In this document: positions 32,701 through 46,750 of the stretch, piece by piece
Layout of the letters: each line of letters starts with the position of its first letter
Position numbering within the stretch: position 1 is the stretch's first letter
Assembly: GCA_037176725.1 (NCBI GenBank)
Contig: JAZBRS010000060.1
Span: 50,744,001 to 50,808,000 of the forward strand
Source: Posidonia oceanica
Lineage: Eukaryota > Streptophyta > Magnoliopsida > Alismatales > Posidoniaceae
DNA length: 64,000 nucleotides
Reading direction: 5' to 3'
Made by a program: the position numbers and the translations under genes
Notes under the pieces: generated by a model
Databases searched by the model: none
What the model was told of the DNA's origin: nothing
Seen by the model: only the letters and a program-made list of their open reading frames with translations

Positions 32701-35700
32701 CCATGTGACTTCGCTTTGTGCGCACGAAGTCCATCTGGTTTCCTCAAGCGAGGATCAGGCTATCTTGCTTCCTCGGGCAAGGACAAGCCCCCCTGAGATT
32801 TCGCTCCGTGCAGACAAAGACCCTCCTATTTCCTCAGGTGAGGATCAGGCCGGCTTGCTTCCTTGGGCGAGGACAAGCCCCCAAGCGACGTCGCTCCTTG
32901 CGGACGAAGTCCCTCCTGTTTCCTCGTGCGTGGATCAGGCCCCCTTGCTTCCTTAGGCGAGGAAAAGCCCCCTAGTGACTTCGCTCCGTGCGGACGAAGT
33001 CCCACCAATTTCCTCAAGGGAGGATCAGACCCGCTTGTTTCCTCGGGTGAGGACAAGCCCCCCTACTACTTCGCTCTGTACGGATGACGTCCCTCCAATT
33101 TCCTCAGGCGAGGATTAGGCCTGCTTGCTTCCTCGGGCGAGGACAAGCCCCCCGGCGACTTCGCTCCGTGCGGATGAAGTCCCACCTATTTCCTCAGGCG
33201 AGGACACGGCCCACTTGCTTCCTCAGGCGAGGAAAAGCCCCCCAGTGACGTCGTTCCGTGCGGACGAAGTCCCGCCGATTTCCTCAGGCGAGGATCAGAC
33301 CCGCAAGTTTCCTCGGGCGAGGACAAGCCCCCCTGCGACTTCACTCCGTGCGGAAGAATTCCCTCCTATATCCTAGGGCGATGATTAGGCCCGCTTGCTT
33401 CGTCGGATGAGGACAAGCCCCCCTGCGACTTCGCTCCGTGCGGACGAAGTCCTCTTGTTTCCTCGGGCGAGGATCAAGCCTGCTTGCTTCCTCGGGCGAG
33501 GACGAGCCCCCTCCGCGACTTCGCTCTGTGCGAACGAAGTCCCTCTTGTTTCCTCGGGCAAGGACTAGCCCCCCTGCGACTTCACTCCATGCGGACGATG
33601 TCCATCTAGTTTCCTCGAACGAGGACTGGGCCTGCAAGCTTCCTTAGGCGAGGACCAGCCCCCCCTTCGACTTCGCTCTGTGCGGACAAAGTCCCTCATG
33701 TTTCCTCAAGCGAGGATATGCCCTGCATGCTTCCTTGGGCGAGGAAGAGCCCCCCCTGCAATTTCGCAATGTGCAGACGAAGTCCCACCTATTTCCTTGG
33801 GCGAGGATCAGGCCCGCTTGCTTCCTCTGGCGAGGACAAGCCCCCCAGCGACTTCGCTCCGTGCGGACGAAGTCCCTCCTATTTCCTTGGGCGAGGATCA
33901 AGCCTGCTTGCTTCCTTAGGCGAGGAAAAGCCCCCCAGCGACTTCGCTCCGTGCGGACGAAGTCCCTCTTGTTTCCCCGGGCGAGGATCAGATCTGCTTG
34001 TTTCCTCATGCGAGCGCAAGCCCTCCCAGCGACTTGGTTCCGTACGGACGAAGTCCCTCCTATTTCCTTGGGCGAGGATTAGGCCTGCTAGCTTCCTAAG
34101 GCGATGTCAAGCCCTCCTGTGACTTCGCTCCGTGCGGACGAAGTCGCTCCTGTTTCCTCGGGCGAGGATCAGGCCCACTTGCTTCCTCGGGCGAGGACAA
34201 GCCCCCCTTGGGAATTCGCTCCATGCGGATGACGTCCCTCCTATTGCCTCGAGCAAGGACCAGGCCTGTTGGCTTCCTCGGGCGAGGACAAGCCCCCTGC
34301 AACTTTGCACCGTGCGGACGAAGTCCCTCCAGTTTCCTCAGGCGAGGATCAGGCCCGCTTGCTTCCGTGGGCGACGACAAGCCCCCTCTGCGACTTCACT
34401 GCGTTCTGACGAAGTACCTCCAATTTCCTCGGGCGAGGATCAGGCCCGCTTGCTTCCTCAGGCGAGGACAAGCCCCCTACGACTTCCCTTCGTGCGGACG
34501 AAGCCCTCCATTTTCCTCAGGCAAGGATCTGGCCTGCTCTCTACCTCGGTCGAGGATAAGCCCCCCTGCGACATCGCTCCATGTGGACGAAGTCCCTCCT
34601 GTTTCCTCAGGCGAGGATCAGGCCTGCTTGCTTCCTCAAACGAGGAAAAGCCCCCCAGCGACTTCGCTCCGTGCAAATGAAGTCCCTCCAGTTTCCACGG
34701 GCGATGATCAGACACGCTTGTTTCCTCGGGCGAGGACAGGCCCCCCTGCAACTTCGCTCCGAGCGGACGAAGTCCCGTCTATTTCCTCGGGCGGGGATTA
34801 GGCCCGCTTGCTTCCTTAGGCGAGGACGTGCCCCCCTGCGACTTCGCTTCGTGCGGATGAAATCCCTCCTGTTTCCTCAGGCGAGGATCAAGCCTGCTTG
34901 CTTCCTCGGGCGAGGACAAGCCCCCCCTACGACTTCGCTTCGTGCGGACGAAGTCCCTCCAGTTTCCTCGGGCGTGGATCAGGCCTGCTTGCTTCCTCAG
35001 GCGAGGACAAGCCCCCCTACGACTTCGCTCTATGCGGACGAAGTCCCTCCAGTTTCCTCGAGTGAGGATCAGGCCCGCTTGCTTCCTCGGGTGAGGACAA
35101 GCCCCCCTGTGACTTCGCTCCGTGTGGACGAAGTGCCTCTTGTTTCATCAAGCGAGGATCAGGCTCGCTTGCTTCCTCGGGCGAGGACAAGCCCCCCCTA
35201 CGATTTCGCTCCGTGCTGATGAAGTCCTTCCTATTTCCTCGGGCGAGGATCTAGCTCGCTTCCTTCCTCAGGCGAGGACAAGCCCCCTTGTGACTTCACT
35301 GTGGGCGGACAAAGTCCCATCGGTATCCTCGGGCGAGGGTCAGGCCTGCTTGCAACCTCTGGCGAGGAAAACCCCCCAACGACTTCGCATCGTGCGGATG
35401 AAGTCGCTCCAGTTTCCTCGGGTGAGGGTCAGACCTGCTTGATTCCTCGGGTGAGGACAAGCCCCCCTGTGACTTCGTTCCGTGCGGACGAAGTCCCTCC
35501 TGTTTCTTCGGGCGAGGATCAAGCCTGCATGCTTCCTTGAGCGAGGACAAGGCCCCCTGCGACTTCGCTCCGTGCGGACGAAGTCCCTCCTATTTCCTCG
35601 GGCGAGTATCTGGCCCGCTTGCTTCCTCGAGCGAGGACAAGCCCCCCTGCGACTTCGCCCCGTGCGGACGAAGTCCCTCCTGTTTCCTCTAGCGAGGATC

Positions 35701-38230
35701 AGGCCCGTTTGCTTCCTCGGGCGTAGACAAGCCCTCCATGTGACTTCGCTTCGTGGGCATGAAGTCCATCTTGTTTCCTCAAGCGAGGATCAGGCTTGCT
35801 TGCTTCCTCGGGCGAGGACAAGCCCCCTTGAGATTTCGCTCTTTGCAGATGAAGTCCCTCCTATTTCCTCGGGTAAGGATCTGGCCTGCTTGCTTCCTCG
35901 AGCGAGGACAAGCCCCCCTGCGACTTCGCTCTGTGTGGACGAAGTCCCTCCTATTTCCTTGGGCGATGATCAGGCCTGCTTGCTTCCTCAGGCGAGGAAA
36001 AACCCCCAGTGACTTCGCTCCGTGCGGATGAAGTCCCTACTATTTCCTCGGGCGAGGATCAGACCTGCTTGTTTCCTCAGGCGAGGACAAGCCCCCCTAC
36101 TACTTCGCTCCGTACGGACGAAGTCCCTCCAATTTCTTCGGGCGAGGATTAGGCCTGCTTGCTTCCTTGGGCGAGGACAAGCCCCCCTGCGACTTTGCTC
36201 CATGCGGACGAAGACCCTCCTGTTTCCTCAGGTGAGGACAAGGCCTGCTAGCTTCCTCATGCCCGGAAAGTCCCCCCAGCAACTTCGTTCCGTGTGGACG
36301 AAGTCCCACCTGTTTCCTCGGGCGAGGACAAGCCCCTCCTGTGACTTCACTCCATTCGGACGAAGTCCCTCCTATTTCCCCGTGCGAGGATTCGGCCCGC
36401 TTGCTTCCTCGGGCGAGGACTAGCCCCCCAGCGACTTTGCTCCGTGCGGACGAAGTCCCTCCCGTATCCCCGAGCGAGGACCAGACCCGCTAGTTTCCTC
36501 TGGCGAGGACATGCCCTCCCTGCGACATCACTCCATACGGACGAAGTCCCTCCTATTTCCACTGGCGAGGATTAGGCCCGCTAGCTTCCTCGGGCGAGGA
36601 CAAGCCCTCCGGTGGCTTCGCTCCAAGCGGACGAAGTCCCGCCTATTTCCTCGGGTGAGGATTAGGCCCGCATGCTACCTCTGGCGAGGAAAAGCCCCAC
36701 AGTGACTTCGCATTGTGTGGACGAAGTCCCTCCAGTTTCCTCGGGCGAGGATCTGACCCGCTTGTTTCCTCAGGCGAGGAGAATCCTCGCCTACGACTTT
36801 GCTCCGTACGGATGAAGTCCCTCCTATTTCCTCGGGCGAGGATTAGGCCAGCTTGCTTCCTCGGGCGAGGACAAACCCCCCAGCAACTTCGCTCTGGTTG
36901 GACGACGTCCCACCTGTTTCCTCGGGCGAGAATCAAGCCCGCTAGCTTCCTTGGGCGAGGACATGCCCCCCTGCGACTTCGCTCCGTGCAGACGAAGTCC
37001 CTTCTGTTTCCTTGGGCGAGGATCAAGCCTGCATGCTTCTTTGAGCGAGGACAAGCCCCCCTGTGACTTCGCTCCGTGCGGACGAAGTCCCTCCTGCTTC
37101 CTCATGCGAGGATCAGGCCCGCTTGCTTCCGCAGGCGAGGACAAGCCCCCCCTTCGACTTCGCTCCATGCGGATAAAGTCCCTCATGTTTCCTCATGCGA
37201 GGATAAGGCCCGCCTGCTTCCTAGGGCGAGGACAAGCCCCCCCTGCGATTTCGCTCTGTGCAGACGAAGTCCCACCTATTTCCTCGGGCGAGGATCAGGC
37301 TCGCTTGCATCCTCGGGCGAACGAAGTCCCCAAGCGACTTCGCTCCGGGCGAACGAAGTCCCTCCGCTTTCCTCGGGCGCAGATAAGGCCCGCATGCATC
37401 CTCAGGCGACGTAAAGCCCCCTAGTGACTTCGCTTCGTGTGGACGAAGTCCCTCCTGTTTCCCTAGACGAGGATTAGACCCGCTTGTTTCCTCGGGCGAG
37501 GACATGCCCTCCTTGCGACTTCTCTCCGTACGGACGAAGTCCCTCCTATTTCCTCGGGCGAGGATTAGGCCCGCTAGCTTCCTTGGGCGAGGACAAGCCC
37601 TCTGGTGGCTTCGCTCCATGCGGACGAAGTACCTCCTGTTTCCTCGTGCGAGGATCAAGCCCGCTTGCTTCCTCGGGGAGGACAAGCCCACCTGCAACGT
37701 CACTCCAAGCGGACGAAGTCCCTCCTGTTTCATCGAGCGAGGACCAGGCCCGCTTGCTTCCACGGGCGAGGACATGCGCCCAAGCGACCCTGCTCCGTTC
37801 GAATGAAGACCCTCTTGTTTCCTCAGGCGAGGATCGGGCCTACTTGCTTCCTCGGGTGAGGTCAAGCACCCCTATGACTTCGCTTCGTGCAGACAAAGTT
37901 CCTCCAGTTTCCTCGCTCGAGGACAAGCCCCCCTGCGACTTCGCCCCATGTGGACGAAGTCCCTCCTGTTTCCTCGGGCGAGGATCTTGCCCGCTTGCTT
38001 CCTCAGACGAGGAAAAGCCCTACAGTGACTTCGCTCTGTGCAGACGAAATCCCTCTAGTTTCCTCGGGCGAGGATCAGACCCGCTTGTTTCCTCGAGCGA
38101 GGACAGGCCCCCCTGCTACTTCGCTCTGAGCGGACGAAGTCCCTTCTACTTCCTTGGGTGGGGATTAGGCTCGCTTGCTTCCTCGGGTGAGGACAAGCCC
38201 CCCTGCGACTTTGCTCCGTTCGGACGAAGT
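29730..38230. repeat. Segmental duplication within the satellite, copy A (~8.5 kb)
   Basis: Idiosyncratic variant monomers in this block reappear in the same order about 8.56-8.65 kb further right. Examples are the AATTTCGCAATGTGCAGACG monomer at 33760 and 42412, the GTAAAGCCCC monomer near 37410 and 45942, and the GAGGGTCAGG..GGCGAGGAAAACC monomer near 30050 and 38610. The left edge is near 29.73 kb, where similarity to the upstream partner stops. Confidence 0.85.
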
Positions 38231-38289
38231 CCCTCCCGTTTCCTCGGGCGTGGATCAGGCTTGCTTGTTTCCTCAGGCGAGGACAAGCC

Positions 38290-41200
38290 CCCCTACGACT
38301 ATGCTCTATGCGGACGAAGTCCCTCCAGTTTCCTTGAGTGTGGATTAGGCCCGCTTGCTTCCTCGGGTGAGGACAAGCCCCCCTGTGACTTCGCTCCGTG
38401 CGGACGAAGTGCCTCTTGTTTCGTCAAGCGAGGATCAGGCTTGCTTGCTTCCTCGGGCGAGGACAAGCCCCCTCTACGATTTCGCTTCGGGTAGATGAAG
38501 TCCTTCCTATTTCCTCGGGCGAGGATCTGGCTCGCTTGCTTCCTCGGGCGAGGACAAGCCCCCTTGTGACTTCACTGTGGGCGGACAAAGTCCCACTGGT
38601 TTCCTCGTGCGAGGGTCAGGCCTGCTTGCAACCTTTGGCGAGGAAAACCCCCCAACGACTTCGCATCGTGCGGATGAAGTCGCTCCTGTTTCCTCGGGTG
38701 AGGGTCAGACCTACTTGATTCCTCGGGTGAGGACAAGCCCCCCTGTGACTTCGTTCCGTGCAGATGAAGTCCCTCCTGTTTCTTCGGGCGAGGATCAAGC
38801 CTGCATGCTTCCTTGAGCGAGGACAAGGCCCCCTGAGACTTCGCTCCGTGCAGACGAAGTCCCTCCTGTTTCCTCGGGCGAGTATCTGGCCTGCTTGCTT
38901 CCTTGGGCGAGGACAAGCCCCCCTGCGACATCGCTCCGTGCGGATGAAGTCCCTCCTGTTTCCTCTAGCGAGGATCAGGCCCGCTTGCTTCCTCGGGCGA
39001 GGACAAGCCCCCCATGTGACTTCGCTTCGTGCGCACGAAGTCCATCTTGTTTCCTCAAGCGAGGATCAGGCCTGCTTGCTTCCTCGGGCAAGGACAAGCC
39101 CCCCCCGAGATTTCGCTCCTTGCAGATGAAGTCCCTCCTATTTCCTTGGGTGAGGATCAGGCCCGCTTGCTTCCTCGGGCGAGGACAAGCCGCCCTGCGA
39201 CTTCGCTCCGTGCGGACGAAGTCCCTCCTAATTCCTAGGGCGAGGATCAGGCCCGCTTGCTTCCTCAGGCAAGGAAAAGCCCCCCAGTGACTTCGCTCCG
39301 TGCAGACGAAGTCCCTACTATTTCCTCGGGTGAGGATCAGACCCACTTGTTTCCTCGGGCGAGGATAAGACCCCTACTACTTCGCTCCGTATGGACGAAG
39401 TCCCTCCAATTTCGTCGGGCGAGGATTAGGCCTGCTTGGTTCCTCAGGCGAGGACAAGCCCCCCTGCAACTTTGATCCACGCGGACGAAGACCCTCCTGT
39501 TTCCTCAGGCGAGGACAAGGCCTGCTTGCTTCCTCATGCCCTGAAAATCCCCCCAGCGACATCGTTCCGTGTGGACGAAGTCCCACCTGTTTCCTCGGGC
39601 GAGGACAAGCCCCTCCTGTGACTTCGCTCCATACGGACGAAGTCGCTCCTGTTTCCTTGGGTGAGGGTCAGACCTGCTTGATTCCTCAGGTGAGGACAAG
39701 CCCCCCTGTGACTTCGCTCCGTGCGGACGAAGTCCATCCTGTTTCTTCGGGCGAGGATCAAGCCTGCATGCTTCCTGGAGCGAGGACAAGGCCCCTAGCG
39801 ACTTCGCTACGTGCAGACGAAGTCCCTCCTGTTTCCTCCAGGCGAGTATCTGGCCCGCTTGCTTCCTCGGGCGAGGACAAGCCCCACTGTGACTTCGCTC
39901 CGTGCAGACGAAGTCCCTCCAGTTTCCTCGAGTATGGATCAGGCCCGCTTGCTTCCTCGGGTGAGGACAAGCCCCCCTGTGACTTCGCTCCGTGCGGACG
40001 AAGTGCCTCTTGTTTCGTCAAGCGAGGATCAGGCTCGCTTGCTTCCTCATGCGAGGACAAGCCCCCCCTGCGATTTCGCTCCGTGTAGATGAAGTCCTTC
40101 CTATTTCCTCGGGCGAGGATCTGGCCCGCTTGCTTCATCGGGCGAGGACAAGCCCCCTTGTGACTTCACTGTGGGCGGACAAAGTCCCACCGGTTTCCTC
40201 GGGCGAGGGTCAGGCCTGCTTGCAACCTTTGGGGGGGAAAACCCCCCAACGACTTCGCATCGTGCGGATGAAGTCGCTCCTGTTTCCTCGTGTGAGGGTC
40301 AGACCTGCTTGATTCCTCGGGTGAGGACAAGCCCCCCTGTGACTTCGTTCCGTGCGGACGAAGTCCCTCCTGTTTCTTCGGGTGAGGATCAAGCCTGCAT
40401 GCTTCCTTGAGCGAGGACAAGGCCCCCTGAGACTTCGCTCCGTGCGGACGAAGTCCCTCCTGTTTCTTCGGGCGAGGATCAAGCCTGCATGCTTCCTTGA
40501 GCGAGGACAAGGCCCCCTAAGACTTCGCTCCGTGCGGACGAAGTCCCTCCTGTTTCCTCGGGCGAGTATCTGGCCCGCTTGCTTCCTCGGGCGAGGACAA
40601 GCCCCCCTGCGACATCGCTCCGTGCGGACGAAGTCCCTCCTGTTTCCTCTAGCGAGGATCAGGCCCGCTTGCTTCCTCGGGCGAGGACAAGCCCCTCATG
40701 TGACTTCGCTTTGTGCGCACGATGTCCATCTTGTTTCCTCAAGCGAGGATCAGGCCTGCTTGCTTCCTCGGGCGAGGACAAGCCCCCCCCCTGAGATTTC
40801 GCTCCTTGCAGATGAAGTCCCTCCTATTTCCTTGGGTGAGGATCAGGCCCGCTTGCTTCCTCGGGCGAGGACAAGCCTCCCTGCGACTTCGCTCCGTGCG
40901 GACGAAGTCCCTCCTATTTCCTAGGGCGAGGATCAGGCCCGCTTGCTTCCTCAGGCAAGGAAAAGCCCCCCAGTGACTTCGCTCCGTGCGGATGAAGTCC
41001 CTACTATTTCCTCGGGTGAGGATCAGACCCGCTTGTTTCCTCGGGCGAGGATAAGACCCCTACTACTTCGCTCCGTATGGACGAAGTCCCTCCAATTTCG
41101 TCGGGCGAGGATTAGGCCTGCTTGGTTCCTCAGGCGAGGACAAGCCACCCTGCGACTTTGCTCCACGCGGACGAAGACCCTCTTGTTTCCTCAGGCGAGG

Positions 41201-44200
41201 ACAAGGCCTGCTTGCTTCCACATGCCCTGAAAATCCCCCCAGCGACATCGTTCCGTGTGGACGAAGTCCCACCTGTTTCCTCGGACGAAGTCCCTCCTGT
41301 TTCTTCTAGCAAGGATCAGGTCATCTTGCTTCCTCGGGCGAGGACAAGCCCCCCATGTGACTTCGCTTCGTGCGCACGAAGTCCATCTGGTTTCCTCAAG
41401 CGAGGATCAGGCCAGCTTGCTTCCTCGGGCAAGGACAAGCCCCCCTGAGATTTCGCTCCGTGCAGACAAAGACCCTCCTATTTCCTCAGGTGAGGATCAG
41501 GCCCGCTTGCTTCCTTGGGCGAGGACAAGCCCCCTAGCGACGTCGCTCCTTGCGGACGAAGTCCCTCCTGTTTCCTCGTGCGTGGATCAGGCCCCCTTGC
41601 TTCCTTAGGCGAGGAAAAGCCCCCTAATGACTTCGCTCCGTGCGGACGAAGTCCCACCAATTTCCTCAAGGGAGGATCAGACCCGCTTGTTTCCTCGGGC
41701 GAGGACAAGCCCCCCAACTACTTCGCTCTGTACGGATGAAGTCCCTCCAATTTCCTCGGGCGAGGATTAGGCCTGCTTGCTTCCTCGGGAAAGGACAAGC
41801 TCCCCGGCGACTTCGCTCCGTGCGGACGAAGTCCCACCTATTTCCTCAGGCGAGGACACGGCCCACTTGCTTCCTCAGGCGAGGAAAAGCCCCCCAGTGA
41901 CGTCGTTCCGTGCGGACGAAGTCCCTCCGATTTCCTCAGGCGAGGATCAAACCCGCAAGTTTCCTCGGGCGAGGACAAGCCCCCCTGCGACTTCACTCCG
42001 TGCGGAAGAAGTCCCTCCTATATCCTCGGGCGATGATTAGGCCCGCTTGCTTCCTCAGATGAGGACAAGCCCCCCTGCGACTTCGCTCCGTGCGGACGAA
42101 GTCCTCTTGTTTCCTCGGGCGAGGATCAAGCCTGCTTGCTTCCTCGGGCGAGGACGAGCCCCCTCCGCGACTTCGCTCTGTGCGAACGAAGTCCCTCTTG
42201 TTTCCTCGGGCAAGGACTAGCCCCCCTGCGACTTCACTCCATGCGATCGATGTCCATCCAGTTTCCTCGAACGAGGACTGGGCCTGCAAGCTTCCTTAGG
42301 CGAGGACCAGCCCCCCCTTCGACTTCGCTCTGTGCGGACAAAGTCCCTCATGTTTCCTCAAGCGAGGATATGCCCCGCATGCTTCCTTGGGCGAGGAAGA
42401 GCCCCCCCTGCAATTTCGCAATGTGCAGACGAAGTCCCTCCTATTTCCTTGGGCGAGGATCAGGCCCGCTTGCTTCCTCGGGCGAGGACAAGCCCCCCAG
42501 TGACTTCACTCCGTGCGGACGAAGTCCCTCCTGTTTCCTTGGGCGAGGATCAAGCCTGCTTGCTTCCTTAGGCGAGGAAAAGCCCCCCAGCGACTTCGCA
42601 CCGTGCGGACGAAGTCCCTCTTGTTTCCCCAGGCGAGGATCAGATCTGCTTGTTTCCTCATGCGAGCGCAAGCCCTCCCAGCGACTTGGTTCTGTACGGA
42701 CGAAGTCCCTCCTATTTCCTTGGGCGAGGATTAGGCCTGCTAGCTTCCTAAGCGATGTCAAGCCCTCCTGTGACTTCGCTCCGTGCGGACGAAGTCGCTC
42801 CAGTTTCCTCGGGCGAGGATCAGGCCCACTTGCTTCCTCGGGCGAGGACAAGCCCCCCTTGTGAATTCGCTCCATGCGGATGACGTCCCTCCAATTGCCT
42901 CGAGCAAGGACCAGGCCTGTTGGCTTCCTCGGGTGAGGACAAGCCCCCTGCAACTTTGCAACGTGCGGACGAAGTCCCTTCAGTTTCCTCAGGCGAGGAT
43001 CAGGCCTGCTCGCTTCTGTGGGCGACGACAAGCCCCCTCTGCGACTTCGCTGCGTTCTGACGAAGTACCTCCTATTTCCTCGGGCGAGGATCAGGCCCGC
43101 TTGCTTCCTCAGGCGAGGACAAGCCCCCTACGACTTCCCTTCGTGCGGACGAAGCCCTCCATTTTCCTCAGGCGAGGATCTGGCCTGCTCTCTTCCTCGG
43201 TCGAGGATAAGCCCCCCTGCGACTTCGCTCCATGTGGACGAAGTCCCTCCTGTTTCCTCAGGCGAGGATCTGGCCTACTTGCTTCCTCAAACGAGGAAAA
43301 GCCCCCCAGCGACTTCGCTCCGTGCAAACGAAGTCCCTCCAGTTTCCACGGGCGATGATCAGACACGCTTGTTTCCTCGGGCGAGGACAGGCCCCTTGCA
43401 ACTTCGCTCAGAGCGGACGAAGTCCCGTCTATTTCCTCGGGCAGGGATTAGGCCCGCTTGCTTCCTTAGGCGAGGACGTGCCCCCCTGCGACTTCGCTTC
43501 GTGCGGATGAAATCCCTCCTGTTTCCTCAAGCGAGGATCAAGCCTGCTTACTTCCTCGGGCGAGGACAAGCCCCCCCTACGACTTCGCTTCGTGCGGACG
43601 AAGTCCCTCCGGTTTCCTTGGGCGTGGATCAGGCCTGCTTGCTTCCTCAGGCGAGGACAAGCCCCCCTACAACTTCGCTCTATGCGGACGAAGTCCCTCC
43701 AGTTTCCTCGAGTGAGGATCAGGCCCGCTTGCTTCCTCGGGTGAGGACAAGCCCCCCTGTGACTTCGCTCCGTGCAGACGAAGTGCCTCTTGTTTCGTCA
43801 AGCGAGGATCAGGCTCGCTTGCATCCTCGGGCGAGGCCAAGCCCCCCCTACGATTTCGCTCCGTGCAGATGAAGTCCTTCCTATTTCCTCGGGCGAGGAT
43901 CTAGCTCGCTTCCTTCCTCGGGCGAGGACAAGCCCCCTTGTGACTTCACTGTGGGCAGACAAAGTCCCATCGGTATCCTCGGGCGAGGGTCAGGCCTGCT
44001 TGCAACCTCTGGCGAGGAAAACCTCCCAACGACTTCGCATCGTGCGGATGAAGTCGCTCCTGTTTCCTCGGGTGAGGGTCAGACCTGCTTGATTCCTCGG
44101 GTGAGGACAAGTCCCCCTGTGACTTCGTTCCGTGCAGACGAAGTCCCTCCTGTTTCTTCGGGCGAGGATCAAGCCTGCATGCTTCCTTGAGCGAGGACAA

Positions 44201-46750
44201 GGCCCCCTGCGACTTCGCTCCGTGCGGACGAAGTCCCTCCTGTTTCCTTGGGCGAGTATCTGGTCCGCTTGCTTCCTCAAGTGAGGACAAGCCCCCCTGC
44301 GACTTCGCCCCGTGCGGACGAAGTCCCACCTGTTTCCTCTAGCGAGGATCAGGCCCGTTTGCTTCCTCGGGCGTGGACAAGCACCCCATGTGACTTCGCT
44401 TCGTTCGCACGAAGTCCATCTTGTTTCCTCAAGCGAGGATCTGGCCTGCTTGCTTCCTCAAGCGAGGACAAGCCCCCCTGCGACTTCGCTCTGTGTGGAC
44501 GAAGTCCCTCCTATTTCCTTGGGCGAGGATCAGGCCTGCTTGCTTCCTCAGGCGAGGAAAAACCCCTAGTGACTTCGCTCCGTGCGGATGAAGTCCCTAC
44601 TATTTCCTCGGGCGAGGATCAGACCTGCTTGTTTCCTCAGGCGAGGACAAGCCCCCCTACTACTTCGCTCCGTACGGACGAAGTCCCTCCAATTTCTTCG
44701 GGCGAGGATTAGGCCTGCTTGCTTCCTTGGGCGAGGACAAGCCCCCCTGCGACTTTGCTCCATGCGGACGAAGACCCTCCTGTTTCCTCAGGTGAGGACA
44801 AGGCCTGCTAGCTTCCTCATGCCCGGAAAGTCCCCCCAGCGACTTCGTTCCGTGTGGACGAAGTCCCACCTGTTTCCTCGGGCGAGGACAAGCCCCTCCT
44901 GTGACTTCACTCCATTCGGACGAAGTCCCTCCTATTTCCCCGTGCGAGGATTCGGCCCGCTTGCTTCCTCGGGCGAGGACTAGCCCCCCAGCAACTTCGC
45001 TCCGTGCGGACGAAGTCGCTCCCGTATCCCCGAGCGAGGACCAGACCCGCTAGTTTCCTCTAGCGAGGACATGCCCTCCCTCCGACATCACTCCATACGG
45101 ACGAAGTCCCTCCTATTTCCACAGGCGAGGATTAGGCCCGCTAGCTTCCTCGGGCGAGGACAAGCCCTCCGGTGGCTTCGCTCCAAGCAGACGAAGTCCC
45201 GCCTGTTTCCTCGGGTGAGGATTAGGCCCGCATGCTACCTCTGGCGAGGAAAAGCCCCACAGTGACTTCGCATTGTGTGGACGAAGTCCCTCCAGTTTCC
45301 TCGGGCGAGGAGAATCCTCGCCTACGACTTTGCTCCGTACGGATGAAGTCCCTCCTATTTCCTCGGGCGAGGATTAGGCCAGCTTGCTTCCTCGGGCGAG
45401 GACAAACCCCCCAGCATCTTCGCTCTGGGTGGACGACGTCCCACCTGTTTCCTCGGGCGAGAATCAAGCCCGCTAGCTTCCTTGGGCGAGGACAAGCCCC
45501 CCTGCGACTTCGCTCCGTGCAGACGAAGTCCCTTCTGTTTCCTTGGGCGAGGATCAAGCCTGCTTGCTTCTTTGAGCGAGGACAAGCCCCCCTGTGACTT
45601 CGCTCCGTGCGGACGAAGTCCCTCCTGCTTCCTCGTGCGAGGATCAGGCCCGCTTGCTTCCGCAGGCGAGGAGAAGCCCCCCCTTCGACTTCGCTCCATG
45701 CAGATAAAGTCCCTCATGTTTCCTCATGCGAGGATAAGGCCCGCCTGCTTCCTAGGGCGAGGACAAGCCCCCCCTGCGATTTCGCTCTGTGCAGACGAAG
45801 TCCCACCTATTTCCTCGGGCGAGGATCAGGCTCGCTTGCATCCTCGGGCGAACGAAGTCCCCAAGCGACTTCGCTCCGGGCGAACGAAGTCCCTCCGCTT
45901 TCCTCGGGCGCAGATAAGGCCCGCATGCATCCTCAGGCGACGTAAAGCCCCCCAGTGACTTCGCTTCGTGCGGACGAAGTCCCTCCTGTTTCCCTAGACG
46001 AGGATTAGACCCGCTTGTTTCCTCGGGCGAGGACATGCCCTCCTTGCGACTTCTCTCCGTACGGACGAAGTCCCTCCTATTTCCTCGGGCGAGGATTAGG
46101 CCCGCTAGCTTCCTTGGGCGAGGACAAGCCCTCCGGTGGCTTCGCTCCATTCGGACGAAGTACCTCTTGTTTCCACGTGCGAGGATCAAGCCCGCTTGCT
46201 TCCTCGGGGAGGACAAGCCCACCTGCAACGTCACTCCAGGCGGACGAAGTCCCTCCAGTTTCATCGAGCGAGGACCAGGCCCGCTTGCTTCCACGGGCGA
46301 GGACATGCGCCCGTGCGACCCTGCTCCGTTCGAACGAAGACCCTCTTGTTTCCTCAGGTGAGGATCAGGCCTGCTTGCTTCCTCGGGTGAGGTCAAGCAC
46401 CCCTATGACTTCGCTTCGTGCAGACAAAGTTCCTCCAGTTTCCTCGCTCGAGGACAAGCCCCCCTGCGACTTCGCCCCATGTGGACGAAGTCCCTCCTGT
46501 TTCCTCGGGCGAGGATCTTGCCCGCTTGCTTCCTCAGACGAGGAAAAGCCCTACAGTGACTTCGCTCCGTGCAGACGAAATCCCTCTAGTTTCCTCGGGC
46601 GAGGATCAGACCCGCTTGTTTCCTCGAGCGAGGACAGGCCCCCCTGCTACTTCGCTCTGAGCGGACGAAGTCCCTTCTACTTCCTTGGGTGGGGATTAGG
46701 CCCGCTTGCTTCCTCGGGTGAGGACAAGCCCCCCTGCGACTTTGCTCCGT
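38290..46750. repeat. Segmental duplication within the satellite, copy B (~8.5 kb)
   Basis: This block lies directly after copy A with the same order of variant monomers. Against copy A it has one extra 90-bp monomer (the 40352-40530 pair repeats a monomer that is single in copy A), one lost 90-bp monomer near 44.43 kb, and a 29-bp loss at about 45310. Similarity to copy A ends near 46.75 kb. Confidence 0.85.
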
